Positions 1-7,415 of a stretch of DNA of 64,000 bases are shown piece by piece. The DNA comes from Lawsonibacter asaccharolyticus (lineage in GTDB: Bacteria; Bacillota; Clostridia; Oscillospirales; Oscillospiraceae): the NCBI GenBank assembly GCA_003112755.1, contig BFBT01000001.1, forward strand, positions 3,286,001-3,350,000, given 5' to 3'. The notes beneath the pieces are model-generated. The model saw nothing but the letters and a program-made list of their open reading frames with translations. It made no database searches and was not told the origin of the DNA. Positions within the stretch are counted from its first letter, which is position 1. Each line of letters begins with the position of its first letter. Position numbers and translations under genes: made by a program.

Positions 1-345
1 GGTGGAGCCCTCAAACCGCTTGTCCCGCACCCGGGCCTCCCGGATATAGGGGGACACCAGCAGGGCCTCCGTCACATACCGCTCCGCCTCGCTCAGCTTG
101 GCGTCCGCGGTGTAGGGCTGCCCCACCAGCGCCTCCAGCTCGCAGCCGTAGGACCAGGAGAAGTGGCTGAACCGGTACCGCGCCGTATCCACCGCCCTCC
201 AGGCCCAGCCCTTCACCGCCTCCAGGCCGGAGACCAGCACCGGCTCTCCCCCGGACCACACCGGCACCCCGGCGTCATAGTCCATCCGCACGTCGGTGTA
301 CAGGGGCAGCTCCCCCCGGTCGTCCCTCAGCGGCATGGAATACAT
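1..345 (-). CDS. Phage baseplate protein, DUF2634/XkdS-like (3' end beyond window)
   Basis: 115 codons are visible from ATG at 345. The text VSGLEAVKGWAWRAVDTARYR followed by a SWSYGCELEALVG block is the pattern I associate with DUF2634 (XkdS / gp25-like baseplate wedge), which helps attach baseplate to tail tube. It starts 11 bases downstream of the DUF2577 stop, the usual xkdR-xkdS order. The C-terminus is cut by the window edge. Family assignment is by eye and by position. Confidence 0.75.
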   Translation of the reverse strand, partial: MYSMPLRDDRGELPLYTDVRMDYDAGVPVWSGGEPVLVSGLEAVKGWAWRAVDTARYRFSHFSWSYGCELEALVGQPYTADAKLSEAERYVTEALLVSPYIREARVRDKRFEGST

Positions 346-356
346 GGGAAACAGGC

Positions 357-815
357 TCACAGCGCCACCACCTTGCAGATCAGATAATAGGTTTGCAGGT
401 CCTCCGTCAGCATCACCACGATGTCCCCCTTCTTCAGCGCGAACTCCAGCCGCTTCAGGTCCTGTTTGTCCATGCTGGCCTCCTGGCTGTCCAGGCCGCC
501 GCCGGTGACGCTCCCCAGCTTGGGGGCGCATCCCGGCGCCGGGCAGGTCACCGGCCCGGACAGCGTGCCGCTGAGCTGGAAGAACCGGCCCGTCCCGCCG
601 TCCAGCGACACCTGGTAGGTGTAGTCCCGCTTCAGCGTCTCATTGATCCAGATGTCCTCCCGGTCCAGCTCCAGCCCGTTGCAGGCCACCTTCAGCCCCT
701 CCTGGCTGCCCGCCAGCACCGTTCCCAGAAAGAACTGCGCCGGCCGCTGCACCTGGCTGACCAGGCCCGCCATCACCGACATCATCCCATCCACGCTCTC
801 GTCCAGACTCTTCAC
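357..815 (-). CDS. Phage DUF2577-like (XkdR-type) tail protein
   Basis: About 152 residues between the XkdQ-like and XkdS-like genes, the position of XkdR. The C-terminal LKKGDIVVMLTEDLQTYYLI resembles the 'GDkVlLlr...ykFiVldrv' end of DUF2577. I chose GTG at 815 because a GGAGG lies 12 bases upstream; that GGAGG belongs to the repeated intergenic module. Alternative starts are ATG at 785 or 782, or an upstream ATG at 872 inside the module that would add a peptide shared with the LysM gene (MSKLSPEGGSEGYGG). Confidence 0.65.
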   Translation of the reverse strand: MKSLDESVDGMMSVMAGLVSQVQRPAQFFLGTVLAGSQEGLKVACNGLELDREDIWINETLKRDYTYQVSLDGGTGRFFQLSGTLSGPVTCPAPGCAPKLGSVTGGGLDSQEASMDKQDLKRLEFALKKGDIVVMLTEDLQTYYLICKVVAL

Positions 816-1064
816 GTCGTCGTCGCAACCTCCATATCCCTCGCTTCCGCCTTCCGGCGAAAGCTTACTCATTCCGGTGCTCGTCGTCGTCGCAAACTTC
901 GCTTTGCTCCGCCCGCCTCTCGGCGGGCATCCGCTCCGCTGCGTTGCTCCTCCTCTCCGGGGCAAACCCGCTCCGCTGGGCTTTGCCCCGGTGGGCGGCT
1001 GCGCCGCCTGGGGGTCATAGGGGGCGAAGCCCCCTATTCCTCAAAAGGGCGGGTGGGCGGGCAC
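816..1064 (-). repeat. Intergenic hairpin module, copy 1
   Basis: It fills the whole space between the XkdQ-like stop (1065) and the DUF2577 start. Contents from the stop outward: G4 motif on the plus strand at 1047-1061; hairpin 1017-1037 with ATAGGGGGC arms; hairpin 957-991 with a perfect 10-bp stem (CCGGGGCAAA) closing a CCCGCTCCGCTGGGC loop; hairpin 911-928 (GCCCGCC/GGCGGGC); a TCGTCGTCGCAA end. The same architecture recurs at five other late-gene junctions. Confidence 0.9.
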
Positions 1065-2054
1065 TCACATCTCCCTCCCCGCGCTCACCTTGTTCATCGT
1101 ATTCCGGTAATTCAGCTTGAACTTCCCCAGGTGCTGGCCATTTTTCCAGGTGTGGGTGTCCCCGTCCACCCAGAACAGGCCGCTCACGCCGCTGCCGGTG
1201 TCCCGGAGGATCACCGCCTCCCCGCAGATCAGCTCCATGGGCGGGGACAGCACCTCCACCGTCAGATTCTGCTGGAGGGCATTGTCCTCCAGCACGGCTC
1301 TCGCCTCTGCCGCCGCGTCCTTCCCCTTCCGCTGGGTCACCACCCGCTGGAGCGTCCCGTTGCGCCGCTGGGAGGCGCCGTCCTCCACACACCGCAGCAG
1401 CCCCCCGTTCTCCGAGTAGATGGCCACCCGGTTGCACAGACCGGTGATGTCCCAGGTGTTGGTCACCCCCATGGTCTGGGCGATCTCCAGGCTGGCCGCG
1501 CCGGGCTTTTCCAGCACCTCCAGCGCCCCCTCTCCGGTGAAGCGCACCAGATACCGCTTCCCATTCCGCTCCCCCGCCATGGTGTACAGGGTAGAGATGA
1601 TCTGATCCAGCGCCACCCCCGGGAACTTCCGCCCCAGGGCGATCCCCGTGGACGCCAGCCGTCCCACCTGGATGCCCTGGTCGGCGCAGATGGTCCGGGC
1701 CGCCTGCTCCGGCGTGGCCCGGGTGAATTTGTACCACCCCTGATTCCCCGCCAGGAAGCGGCCGCCATCCAGGGCAGACAGATTGACGATGGAGGACTGG
1801 GTGCTGGTGGTGGCGGTGACCAGCTGGCCGGTGAACCTCTGTCTACCTCCCTCCCGGAAAATCAGAGCAGCCCCCTCATCCAGCTCCGGCGGCTCCACGC
1901 TGCCGTCTCTGGGCACCGCCAGGGCCGCTGACAGCTCCCGGGCCACCTGATTTTTCGACCCCGTCCAGCTGATGCTCTGCACCAGCTCCGTCACGTCCCG
2001 GTATCCACTCCCGCCCGGCTCCACCAGCAGCAGCTGATAGGCATAGTTCCCCAC
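1065..2054 (-). CDS. Phage late control / hub protein, XkdQ-like
   Basis: 329 residues from GTG at 2054, chosen because AAAGAGGG lies 8-9 bases upstream. The start region GNYAYQLLLVEPGGSGYRDV followed by VQSISWTGSKNQVAREL is typical of XkdQ/YqbQ (gpD-like hub) proteins, which form the central baseplate hub on the tail tube. A C-terminal GLFWVDGDTHTWKNGQHL block fits the same family. Longer in-frame reads reach 2195 but cross the hicA promoter on the other strand, so I reject them. The gene ends directly at a repeat module. Confidence 0.8.
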   Translation of the reverse strand: MGNYAYQLLLVEPGGSGYRDVTELVQSISWTGSKNQVARELSAALAVPRDGSVEPPELDEGAALIFREGGRQRFTGQLVTATTSTQSSIVNLSALDGGRFLAGNQGWYKFTRATPEQAARTICADQGIQVGRLASTGIALGRKFPGVALDQIISTLYTMAGERNGKRYLVRFTGEGALEVLEKPGAASLEIAQTMGVTNTWDITGLCNRVAIYSENGGLLRCVEDGASQRRNGTLQRVVTQRKGKDAAAEARAVLEDNALQQNLTVEVLSPPMELICGEAVILRDTGSGVSGLFWVDGDTHTWKNGQHLGKFKLNYRNTMNKVSAGREM

Positions 2055-2094
2055 GCTCCGCACCCTCTTTCTAATAAAAAACTTCTTTTCCCCC

Positions 2095-2123
2095 TTGACG
2101 AATACACACTCAATGTGTATAAT
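2095..2123 (+). promoter_or_regulatory. hicAB promoter with internal operator palindrome
   Basis: TTGACG (2095-2100), a 17-bp spacer and a perfect TATAAT (2118-2123). The spacer holds a perfect inverted repeat ATACACA-ctcaa-TGTGTAT (2102-2120) overlapping the -10. This is the expected layout for autorepression by the HicB ribbon-helix-helix domain (inference). Confidence 0.85.
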
Positions 2124-2142
2124 AATATCAAGAGGTGAAACA

Positions 2143-2316
2143 ATGAAACGTCGGGATCTGATCAAGCTCCTTGAAAAAAACGGCTGGACTTTCAAACGGG
2201 CGGGCGGAAATCATGACGTCTACGTCAAAGGCAATGAAAGGGAAGCTGTGGAGCGGCACCGTGAAATCCCAGAAGCGCTTGCACAGGCCATTATCCGAAG
2301 GCGGGGGCTGAAATAA
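2143..2316 (+). CDS. hicA: HicA-family mRNA interferase toxin
   Basis: 57 residues. MKRRDLIKLLEKNGW, then GGNHDVYVKG and a final IIRRRGLK, are the classic HicA fold with the conserved His in the G-x-H-xx-Y segment. HicA toxins bind and cleave RNA through this dsRBD-like fold. AGAGGTG lies 5 bases before the ATG. It is followed by hicB after 34 bases and runs opposite to the tail operon that surrounds it, so it is an inserted accessory module that may stabilise the prophage. Confidence 0.93.
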   Translation: MKRRDLIKLLEKNGWTFKRAGGNHDVYVKGNEREAVERHREIPEALAQAIIRRRGLK

Positions 2317-2350
2317 GTCCCCCGCCTCAGCAAATAAAGGAGGAAGAATT

Positions 2351-2737
2351 ATGACGGTTGTATATCCTGTGGTGTTTACCCCCTTGGAAGAGGGCGGCTA
2401 TCTGGCCTATGTCCCTGACTTAAAAATCAACACCCACGGCGAAGACCTGGCCCAGGCCATTCTCATGGCCCGGGACGCGATCGGGGTGATCGGCCTGGAT
2501 ATCGAGGACGATGGCGACCCGCTGCCTGTCCCCTCCAAGTCGGTCCCGCACCAGGATAACGAGATCGTTTCCCTGGTAGATGTCGATTTGGCCGCATACC
2601 GCCGCGCGCATGATATGCGGACCGTGCGGCGCAATGTCACCCTGCCCAGCTACCTGAACGAGCTCGGGGAAAAGGCCGGCCTCAACTTCTCCCAGGTCCT
2701 CCAGGATGGTCTCCGCCAGCGCCTGGGGGTCCAGTGA
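2351..2737 (+). CDS. hicB: HicB-family antitoxin
   Basis: 128 residues. The N-terminal degraded RNase-H-like HicB domain (YPVVFTPLEEGGYLAYVPDL, then the AILMARDAIGVIGLDIEDDG helix) neutralises HicA. The C-terminal segment NVTLPSYLNELGEKAGLNFS is a ribbon-helix-helix DNA-binding domain. AAAGGAGGAAG precedes the ATG. The toxin-first order with a palindrome in the promoter fits conditional cooperativity-type autoregulation (known for the family, inferred here). Confidence 0.93.
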   Translation: MTVVYPVVFTPLEEGGYLAYVPDLKINTHGEDLAQAILMARDAIGVIGLDIEDDGDPLPVPSKSVPHQDNEIVSLVDVDLAAYRRAHDMRTVRRNVTLPSYLNELGEKAGLNFSQVLQDGLRQRLGVQ

Positions 2738-2760
2738 TTTTTTCTGTCAAGGAGGTTGCT

Positions 2761-2859
2761 ATGAGCAAGTTTTTGGCGGCCCTCGGGGCCCTGCTGATCA
2801 TCTTTGGGCTGGTGAAGCTGGCGCTGGCCATGATCCAGAAGCATGGAGAGGACGCTTAG
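2761..2859 (+). CDS. Small hydrophobic protein, possible toxin-like peptide
   Basis: A 32-codon ORF behind a perfect AAGGAGG (spacing 6). Residues 4-24 form one membrane helix (FLAALGALLIIFGLVKLALA) with a charged tail KHGEDA. The stop codon lies in the loop of a strong terminator, so the transcript ends with the ORF. It lies 23 bases after hicB and could share its promoter. Size and shape resemble type I toxins or small phage membrane proteins; no family is recognised. Confidence 0.6.
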   Translation: MSKFLAALGALLIIFGLVKLALAMIQKHGEDA

Positions 2860-2873
2860 GCGTCCTCTTTTTT
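2848..2873 (+). terminator. Rho-independent terminator of the hicAB-small ORF unit
   Basis: GAGGACGC (2848-2855), loop TTAG, GCGTCCTC (2860-2867), then six T. The perfect 8-bp stem overlaps the last codons of the 32-codon ORF. Confidence 0.9.
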
Positions 2874-3079
2874 GCCTCTTCGGCAAATACTCCGCCGCTC
2901 GGAGCGTGGGGGCCCCTTTTACCCGCTCCGCCTGGGTCATGATTTGGTGGGCGGCTCCGCCGCCCGTGGCGCGGGTCTCTCCCTCTCCCTGCCCCAGGGC
3001 GGCAAGGCCGCCCGCAGGGCTGCCGGGGGCGTGGGGGGCGGAGCCCCCACACCTTCAAAAGGGCGGGTGGGCGGGCATT
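2874..3079 (-). repeat. Intergenic hairpin module, copy 2
   Basis: Begins right after the LysM stop with the plus-strand G4 motif GGGCGGGTGGGCGGG (3061-3075), then a GTGGGGGGC-type hairpin, GGGCGGC/GCCGCCC hairpins and TTTGCC-tcttc-GGCAAA (about 2872-2888). Its far end is abutted by the hicAB transcription unit rather than by the next late gene. Confidence 0.8.
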
Positions 3080-3808
3080 TCATCCCAACACCCACCCCTG
3101 CGTCACCGGGTCCCACGTGGTGCCGATCTCCTCCGCCAGCGCCGTGCTCCGGCTGTCCGCTGCCGCCGCCGGCAGGTCATCCGCCGCCGGCACCGTCAGC
3201 ACCTGGCCGGGGTAGATCAGATTGGGGTTGGTGATGGCCGGGTTGGCCGCCGCCAGCCGCTTATATTGGGCCCCGCTGCCATAAAACTTCTGCGCGATGC
3301 TCCACAGGCAGTCCCCGGACTCCACCGTGTAGGTCCGCGCCGATGCCGCCCCTGTCTGGGTGTCCCGGTCTGTCTGGGCCCCGCTGCCGGACACCGCCAG
3401 CACCGGCGTCTCCGGCTTGCGCCACTGGCGCATGACAATGGTCACATACAGGTCGTTGGTCCCGTCCTGCTCCCCCTGGGTGATCTCCTCCAGGATGACC
3501 GAGGCGTTGACGGAGGTCCCCGATACGATCCACCGCAGCTTCGCTGCCTTGTCGCTCCAGACCTCCAGATCATACAGATACTCATAGGGCGCCGCCCGGG
3601 CGCCCGGCACACAGAAGGGGTACAGCTGTGCCGGGAGCAGGACATCCTCCAGAGTACAGTCCCCCATCTTCACGCCCCCCGGCAGGGTGATCTCTCCCAG
3701 CTGGTCCAGCCGCACCGTCTCCACCGCGTTGGGATGCCGCCAGAAATATTTCGCGGGTGTCACCGGCAGCACCAGCTCCTTCCCGGTGGCCTCCTCCAAA
3801 AAAGACAT
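3080..3808 (-). CDS. LysM-domain phage tail protein, XkdP-like
   Basis: About 242 residues. The start MSFLEEATGKELVLPVTP matches how XkdP-type proteins begin, so I use ATG 3808; a GTG at 3820 has the better ribosome site (GGAGG 12 bases upstream, inside repeat copy 3). The C-terminus has a LysM repeat: YTVESGDCLWSIAQKFYGSG, then ANPNL-type NPAITNPNLIYPGQVLTVP. These proteins link tape measure and baseplate hub and bind peptidoglycan. It lies between tape measure and XkdQ-like genes as in PBSX. Confidence 0.85.
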   Translation of the reverse strand: MSFLEEATGKELVLPVTPAKYFWRHPNAVETVRLDQLGEITLPGGVKMGDCTLEDVLLPAQLYPFCVPGARAAPYEYLYDLEVWSDKAAKLRWIVSGTSVNASVILEEITQGEQDGTNDLYVTIVMRQWRKPETPVLAVSGSGAQTDRDTQTGAASARTYTVESGDCLWSIAQKFYGSGAQYKRLAAANPAITNPNLIYPGQVLTVPAADDLPAAAADSRSTALAEEIGTTWDPVTQGWVLG

Positions 3809-3820
3809 GATCCTCAGCAC

Positions 3821-4124
3821 GTCGTCGTCGCAACCTCCATATCCCTCGCTTCCGCCTTCCGGCGAAAGCTCACTCATTCCGGTGCTCCTCCTCTCCAAAC
3901 CGGACCCGCTTCGCTGGGCTCCGGTTTGGCATCCGCTCTATTCCGTTGCTCGTCCTTCCCGGGGCAAATCCACTCCGTTGGGCTTTGCCCCGGTGGGCGG
4001 CTCCGCCGCACGGGGTGCGGGTCTCGCCCTCTCCCTGCCCCAGGGCGGCACAGCCGCCCGCAGGGCCCGGGGATCATAGGGGGCGAAGCCCCCTATTCCT
4101 CAAAAAGGGCGGGCGGGTGGGCTT
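3821..4124 (-). repeat. Intergenic hairpin module, copy 3 (two large hairpins)
   Basis: About 304 bases between the tape-measure stop and the LysM start, with no gene of its own. G4 motif at 4107-4121; ATAGGGGGC hairpin 4076-4096; hairpin 3959-3993 (stem CCGGGGCAAA, slightly altered loop); hairpin 3895-3929 with a different perfect 10-bp stem CCAAACCGGA around CCCGCTTCGCTGGGC; then a segment shared with copy 1 that includes a GGAGG and a coding-like stretch. Confidence 0.9.
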
Positions 4125-6377
4125 TCAACCTCTGTTCCCTCCCTGATACTTCAGCATCATCCGGTCCGCGATGACCTCCGCCACCTCCTCGGCGGTCATG
4201 TTCCCGCCAAAGCTGTTGTCGCGCACCGTCAAATAGAAGAAAGTGTCCCCCCTGCCCTGGCCGTCAGTCGTCCGCTCTGTCAGCCCCCGTGTTTCCCGGG
4301 GGACCAGCAGCCCCGCCCAGTCCGTGGCCGCGGCCGTCTCCAGTGCGGCGTCCCGGCCGCTCAGGATGCCGGCCCATCCCTGGTCCTGGTTCCTGGCCTC
4401 CCGGGCGGTCAGCACCCGCTCGCCCGCGTGGAGCAGGGCGGGATAGTTGTCATAGGGCACCCGTTCCAGCCCGAAGGCATACGATCCGGTGCTCCCCCCT
4501 TCACTCGGGTCATAGAACGCAAGTGCGGCATTGTATTCCGAGGAATTGGGGTCCATATAAGCCCGGTAACCCCCCGACTGCCGTTGCATCTCTACCAATC
4601 CTCCGGCGTTTCCCTTCGTCCGTTCCTGGGCCAGTCCATAGGCCGCTGTGGATGCCTCCAGAGCCGCCGTGTTCTCCCGCAGGGCATCCAGGGACTGCCT
4701 CTCCGCATCCTGGACCGCCTTGTACTGGTCGCTGGCCTCATAGGCCGCCTCCGCCATGGCCTGGGCGGTAGTGGTCAGCTCCTCCATCTCCAGCGCCGCC
4801 TCCCGGTCTCCCGTGGCCTGGTAGCGGGCGTCGGCCCGGCTGAAGGCGGTCCGCATCTCCCGGAGCTGTTCCCGGTCCTCCTGGCCGAACAGGGTGGTCT
4901 CCTCCCCCAGCAGCACCGCGGACAGGGCCTCCCGGGTGTACTGCTCCGCCAGGTTCTCCCGGAAGGCGTCATTCTCCCCGGTGATCCGGTTCAGGTTCTG
5001 CATCACCGCCCCCAGTTCTCCGCCGTATGCGCCGATCTCGGCCTCCAGCCCCCGGCTCCGGGTGGCGTTGTACCCCTCGCCGTAAGCGTTGCTGACCTCT
5101 GTCATGGTGTCAGACAGGGTGGAGGTCAGGCCGCTGAAGGTCTCCGCCATCAATTTCATAGAGCCGCCGTAGTTTTTTTCAAGGCCCTCTTGAATGATAT
5201 CAACGGCCTCTCGCCCACTAATGTCCCCGCCTGTGATCATGCTGCGAATATCGCCCTCATCTTTTCCAAGTGCAGAAGACAACATTCCAATGACATCAAC
5301 ACCACGATCTTGGAACATATTGATCTCACCGAGCTGGGCAAGGTCTGTGGATTGCATCCGTGCGAGGGCTGTTGCCATCCATTTCATATCTGCGGCACTT
5401 GCGCCCACTGCACTGCCTGCATCACCTATTCCGCGCATCAGTGCTATCATCCTATCCGGAGCGTCACTGAATCCAGTGGCTAAGGCCAATGACATACCGG
5501 TCAGATCTGCATACTCAAAAGGCGTCTCCGCCGCCAGTCCCCGCAAATTGTTTAAGTAAGCATCGCCCGTCCCCTCTCCCAGCAGCTTCTCAAAAGCGAT
5601 GGCATCCAGCTCCCGCTGGGCCGCCGTGCCGCTTCCGGTGCTCTGGGTCTCCTGGCGCTCCGCCTTCTGGGTGTCATACAGGCCGGTGTAGTAGTCGATG
5701 AAGGCATCGTCCCGGGCCCCCATGGCCTGTGCCCCACCGGAGGCCAGCCCCAGGGCCCCGCCCAGGGCGGCTCCAATGGCCGTGCCCATGGGGCCCGCCA
5801 GCGAGCCCATCGCCGCCCCGCTGGCCGCCCCGCTCAGGGCGCCGGAGAACAGGGTGCCCGCCTCACTGCCCAGGGTGGACCCCACCAGGAAGTTGGCCCA
5901 CGCTCCGGCCGTATCCCCCGCCATTTCCAGCAGGCCAGCCCTTCCCAGGGCGGACAGCACACCCGCACTCCCGGAGGTCTCTGCCCGGTTGTCCGCCTTG
6001 CTGATGGCCCCCGTGGCGTCCAGCAGGTCCTTCGTCGTCTGCCGGGCCCGTTTGCTGACCATTTCCAGCTGCCCACGGACATTCTCATAATTCCGATTTG
6101 CCTGTTCAAAATCCGCCCGGGCGGCCTCGCGCTCCGCCTCTGTGGCCGACTCGCCCAGCTCCTCAAACGCCTTTTTGGTCCGCGCCAGCTCTGCCTGCGT
6201 GTTCTTCAGGTCCACATTTTTCAGCTGCATCTTGGTATTTGTCAGCAGATCCAGCGTCTTTTGCAGCTGTTCGGCGTCCTGCTTGGTGGAGGTGATCGCG
6301 TTTTTCATCTTCACCACAGACTCAGACAAGTTATCCGTCACACTGAAGGCAATGCTGGCGTCCGTGCTCCTGGCCAT
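4125..6377 (-). CDS. Phage tail tape measure protein
   Basis: 750 residues. The N-terminus (about 20-130) is a coiled coil rich in K/E/Q. About 190-260 is Gly/Ala-rich and hydrophobic (SGAASGAAMGSLAGPMG). The C-terminal AFGLERVPYDNYPALLHAGE with ERVLTAREA is a signature found at the end of many tape-measure proteins. It sets tail length and passes DNA into the cell. The ATG overlaps the stop of the -1 frame tail chaperone extension (TGATG). Codons for about residues 270-405 (roughly 5160-5570) are much more AT-rich than the rest, suggesting a recombined segment. Confidence 0.93.
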   Translation of the reverse strand: MARSTDASIAFSVTDNLSESVVKMKNAITSTKQDAEQLQKTLDLLTNTKMQLKNVDLKNTQAELARTKKAFEELGESATEAEREAARADFEQANRNYENVRGQLEMVSKRARQTTKDLLDATGAISKADNRAETSGSAGVLSALGRAGLLEMAGDTAGAWANFLVGSTLGSEAGTLFSGALSGAASGAAMGSLAGPMGTAIGAALGGALGLASGGAQAMGARDDAFIDYYTGLYDTQKAERQETQSTGSGTAAQRELDAIAFEKLLGEGTGDAYLNNLRGLAAETPFEYADLTGMSLALATGFSDAPDRMIALMRGIGDAGSAVGASAADMKWMATALARMQSTDLAQLGEINMFQDRGVDVIGMLSSALGKDEGDIRSMITGGDISGREAVDIIQEGLEKNYGGSMKLMAETFSGLTSTLSDTMTEVSNAYGEGYNATRSRGLEAEIGAYGGELGAVMQNLNRITGENDAFRENLAEQYTREALSAVLLGEETTLFGQEDREQLREMRTAFSRADARYQATGDREAALEMEELTTTAQAMAEAAYEASDQYKAVQDAERQSLDALRENTAALEASTAAYGLAQERTKGNAGGLVEMQRQSGGYRAYMDPNSSEYNAALAFYDPSEGGSTGSYAFGLERVPYDNYPALLHAGERVLTAREARNQDQGWAGILSGRDAALETAAATDWAGLLVPRETRGLTERTTDGQGRGDTFFYLTVRDNSFGGNMTAEEVAEVIADRMMLKYQGGNRG

Positions 6378-6942
6378 CAGATCTCCCCCTCCTCCCGCCG
6401 TTTATGGTCGATCAGCAGCGCGCACACCACCGCCCGTTCCCCCGGAGGACGCCGAAGGAAGTCCCCCGGGAAAACGCCGTGCTCCACCAGCAGCCGCTGG
6501 GCGGCGGCCAGGTCTGCGCGCCTGGTCAGTTTTTTTCCAGGTCCTCCACGGCGGCGTGGATGGCCGCCCCCATCAGCTGGTCCGCCGGCAGGGGGACCAC
6601 ACTGCCCACACTGTACCCGTGGAGCAGGTCGATGGTCCGGCAGATCTTCTCCACCTCTCCCTTCCGGAGCAGCCTTTTCAGCCCGTCCGCCGGCGTGGCG
6701 CATTTCATTTTCTCCTTGTACCACTCCGCCTGCTTCAGCTCCGGGTGGTTCGTCACACAGGACAGGATCAGATGGATCTGTGCGTCCTGCTCCCGGCTCA
6801 GCCTCACCAGCTTGTCATAGGGCAGCTCCCTCAGCTCCAAAACGATGCCCAGCCGCGGCAGCTTCACCGCCGAGGTCTCCGGCTCAAACTCCGGCAGATC
6901 CAGCAGGCTGTTGATGATGTCTGTCTTCTTTGTGGTGCTCAT
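6377..6942 (-). CDS. Tail assembly chaperone, -1 frameshift product (gpGT analogue)
   Basis: The upstream frame (6526-6942, next entry) carries a classic A_AAA_AAC slippery heptamer (minus strand, 6535-6529) just before its TGA. After a -1 slip reading continues as LTRRADLAAAQRLLVEHGV... to a stop at 6377-6379 that overlaps the tape-measure ATG. This is the lambda G/GT layout, in which the longer T-containing form binds the tape measure. The extension has phage-protein character and no start of its own. Confidence 0.8.
6526..6942 (-). CDS. Tail assembly chaperone, XkdN-like (gpG analogue)
   Basis: 138 residues starting MSTTKKTDIINSLLDLPEFE. It includes LELRELPYDKLVRLSREQDA, and a conserved acidic/helical body (LKRLLRKGEVEKICRTIDLL) like XkdN-type minor tail chaperones. 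It sits between tail tube and tape measure, the invariant place for this gene. It ends ...DLEKN-stop right on the slippery heptamer described for the frameshift product. Confidence 0.85.
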   Translation of the reverse strand: MSTTKKTDIINSLLDLPEFEPETSAVKLPRLGIVLELRELPYDKLVRLSREQDAQIHLILSCVTNHPELKQAEWYKEKMKCATPADGLKRLLRKGEVEKICRTIDLLHGYSVGSVVPLPADQLMGAAIHAAVEDLEKN

Positions 6943-6951
6943 AGTGCCTCC

Positions 6952-7392
6952 TTACTCTGCTTCGATCAGGTCCAGCAGCTCATACCGGCTGAAGGTAAAG
7001 GGGGCCGTGACGCTCCCCACCGTGGCCGCCTTCCAATCCGCCAGCGTCATGTCGTCAAAGGACACATTGTAGAGCGCCACCCGCTCTGCGCCCCAGCTGT
7101 CCGGGTCGCTCAGTTTAAGGATCACCGTACACCGCACATCGATCCCATCCTGGATTCCAGACTCTCGCTGGACAAATCCACTGTCCACATGGTGCAGGGT
7201 CAGGCTGCCCGTCCCCTTCCCGCTGGCGGCTTTGGTGTCCTCCATGAACTGGCCGCACAGATTGATGGTCGTTTTATTTTTTCCTACCTTAGCCTGCGCA
7301 GCAGAACACTCTGCGACCTTCTCTCCATCCACCCATGCCTCGCCCCAGGTGCCATTGATGACTCGCTTCGCACTGTCAATGGTCCGTGCCAT
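6952..7392 (-). CDS. Phage tail tube protein, XkdM-like
   Basis: 146 residues. The start MARTIDSAKRVINGTWGEAWVDGEKVAE and the central KTTINLCGQFMEDTK and GTGSLTLHHVDSGF blocks match XkdM/DUF2001 tail tube proteins, which stack as hexameric rings inside the contractile sheath. It lies directly downstream of the sheath gene. Confidence 0.9.
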   Translation of the reverse strand: MARTIDSAKRVINGTWGEAWVDGEKVAECSAAQAKVGKNKTTINLCGQFMEDTKAASGKGTGSLTLHHVDSGFVQRESGIQDGIDVRCTVILKLSDPDSWGAERVALYNVSFDDMTLADWKAATVGSVTAPFTFSRYELLDLIEAE

Positions 7393-7415
7393 ATCCTCTC
7401 AACGCTCCTTTCCAC

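Noticed and set aside
393..1931. 512-codon plus-strand ORF across two tail genes and a repeat
   Set aside because: Crosses a repeat module and runs opposite to clear tail genes; no protein-like motifs.
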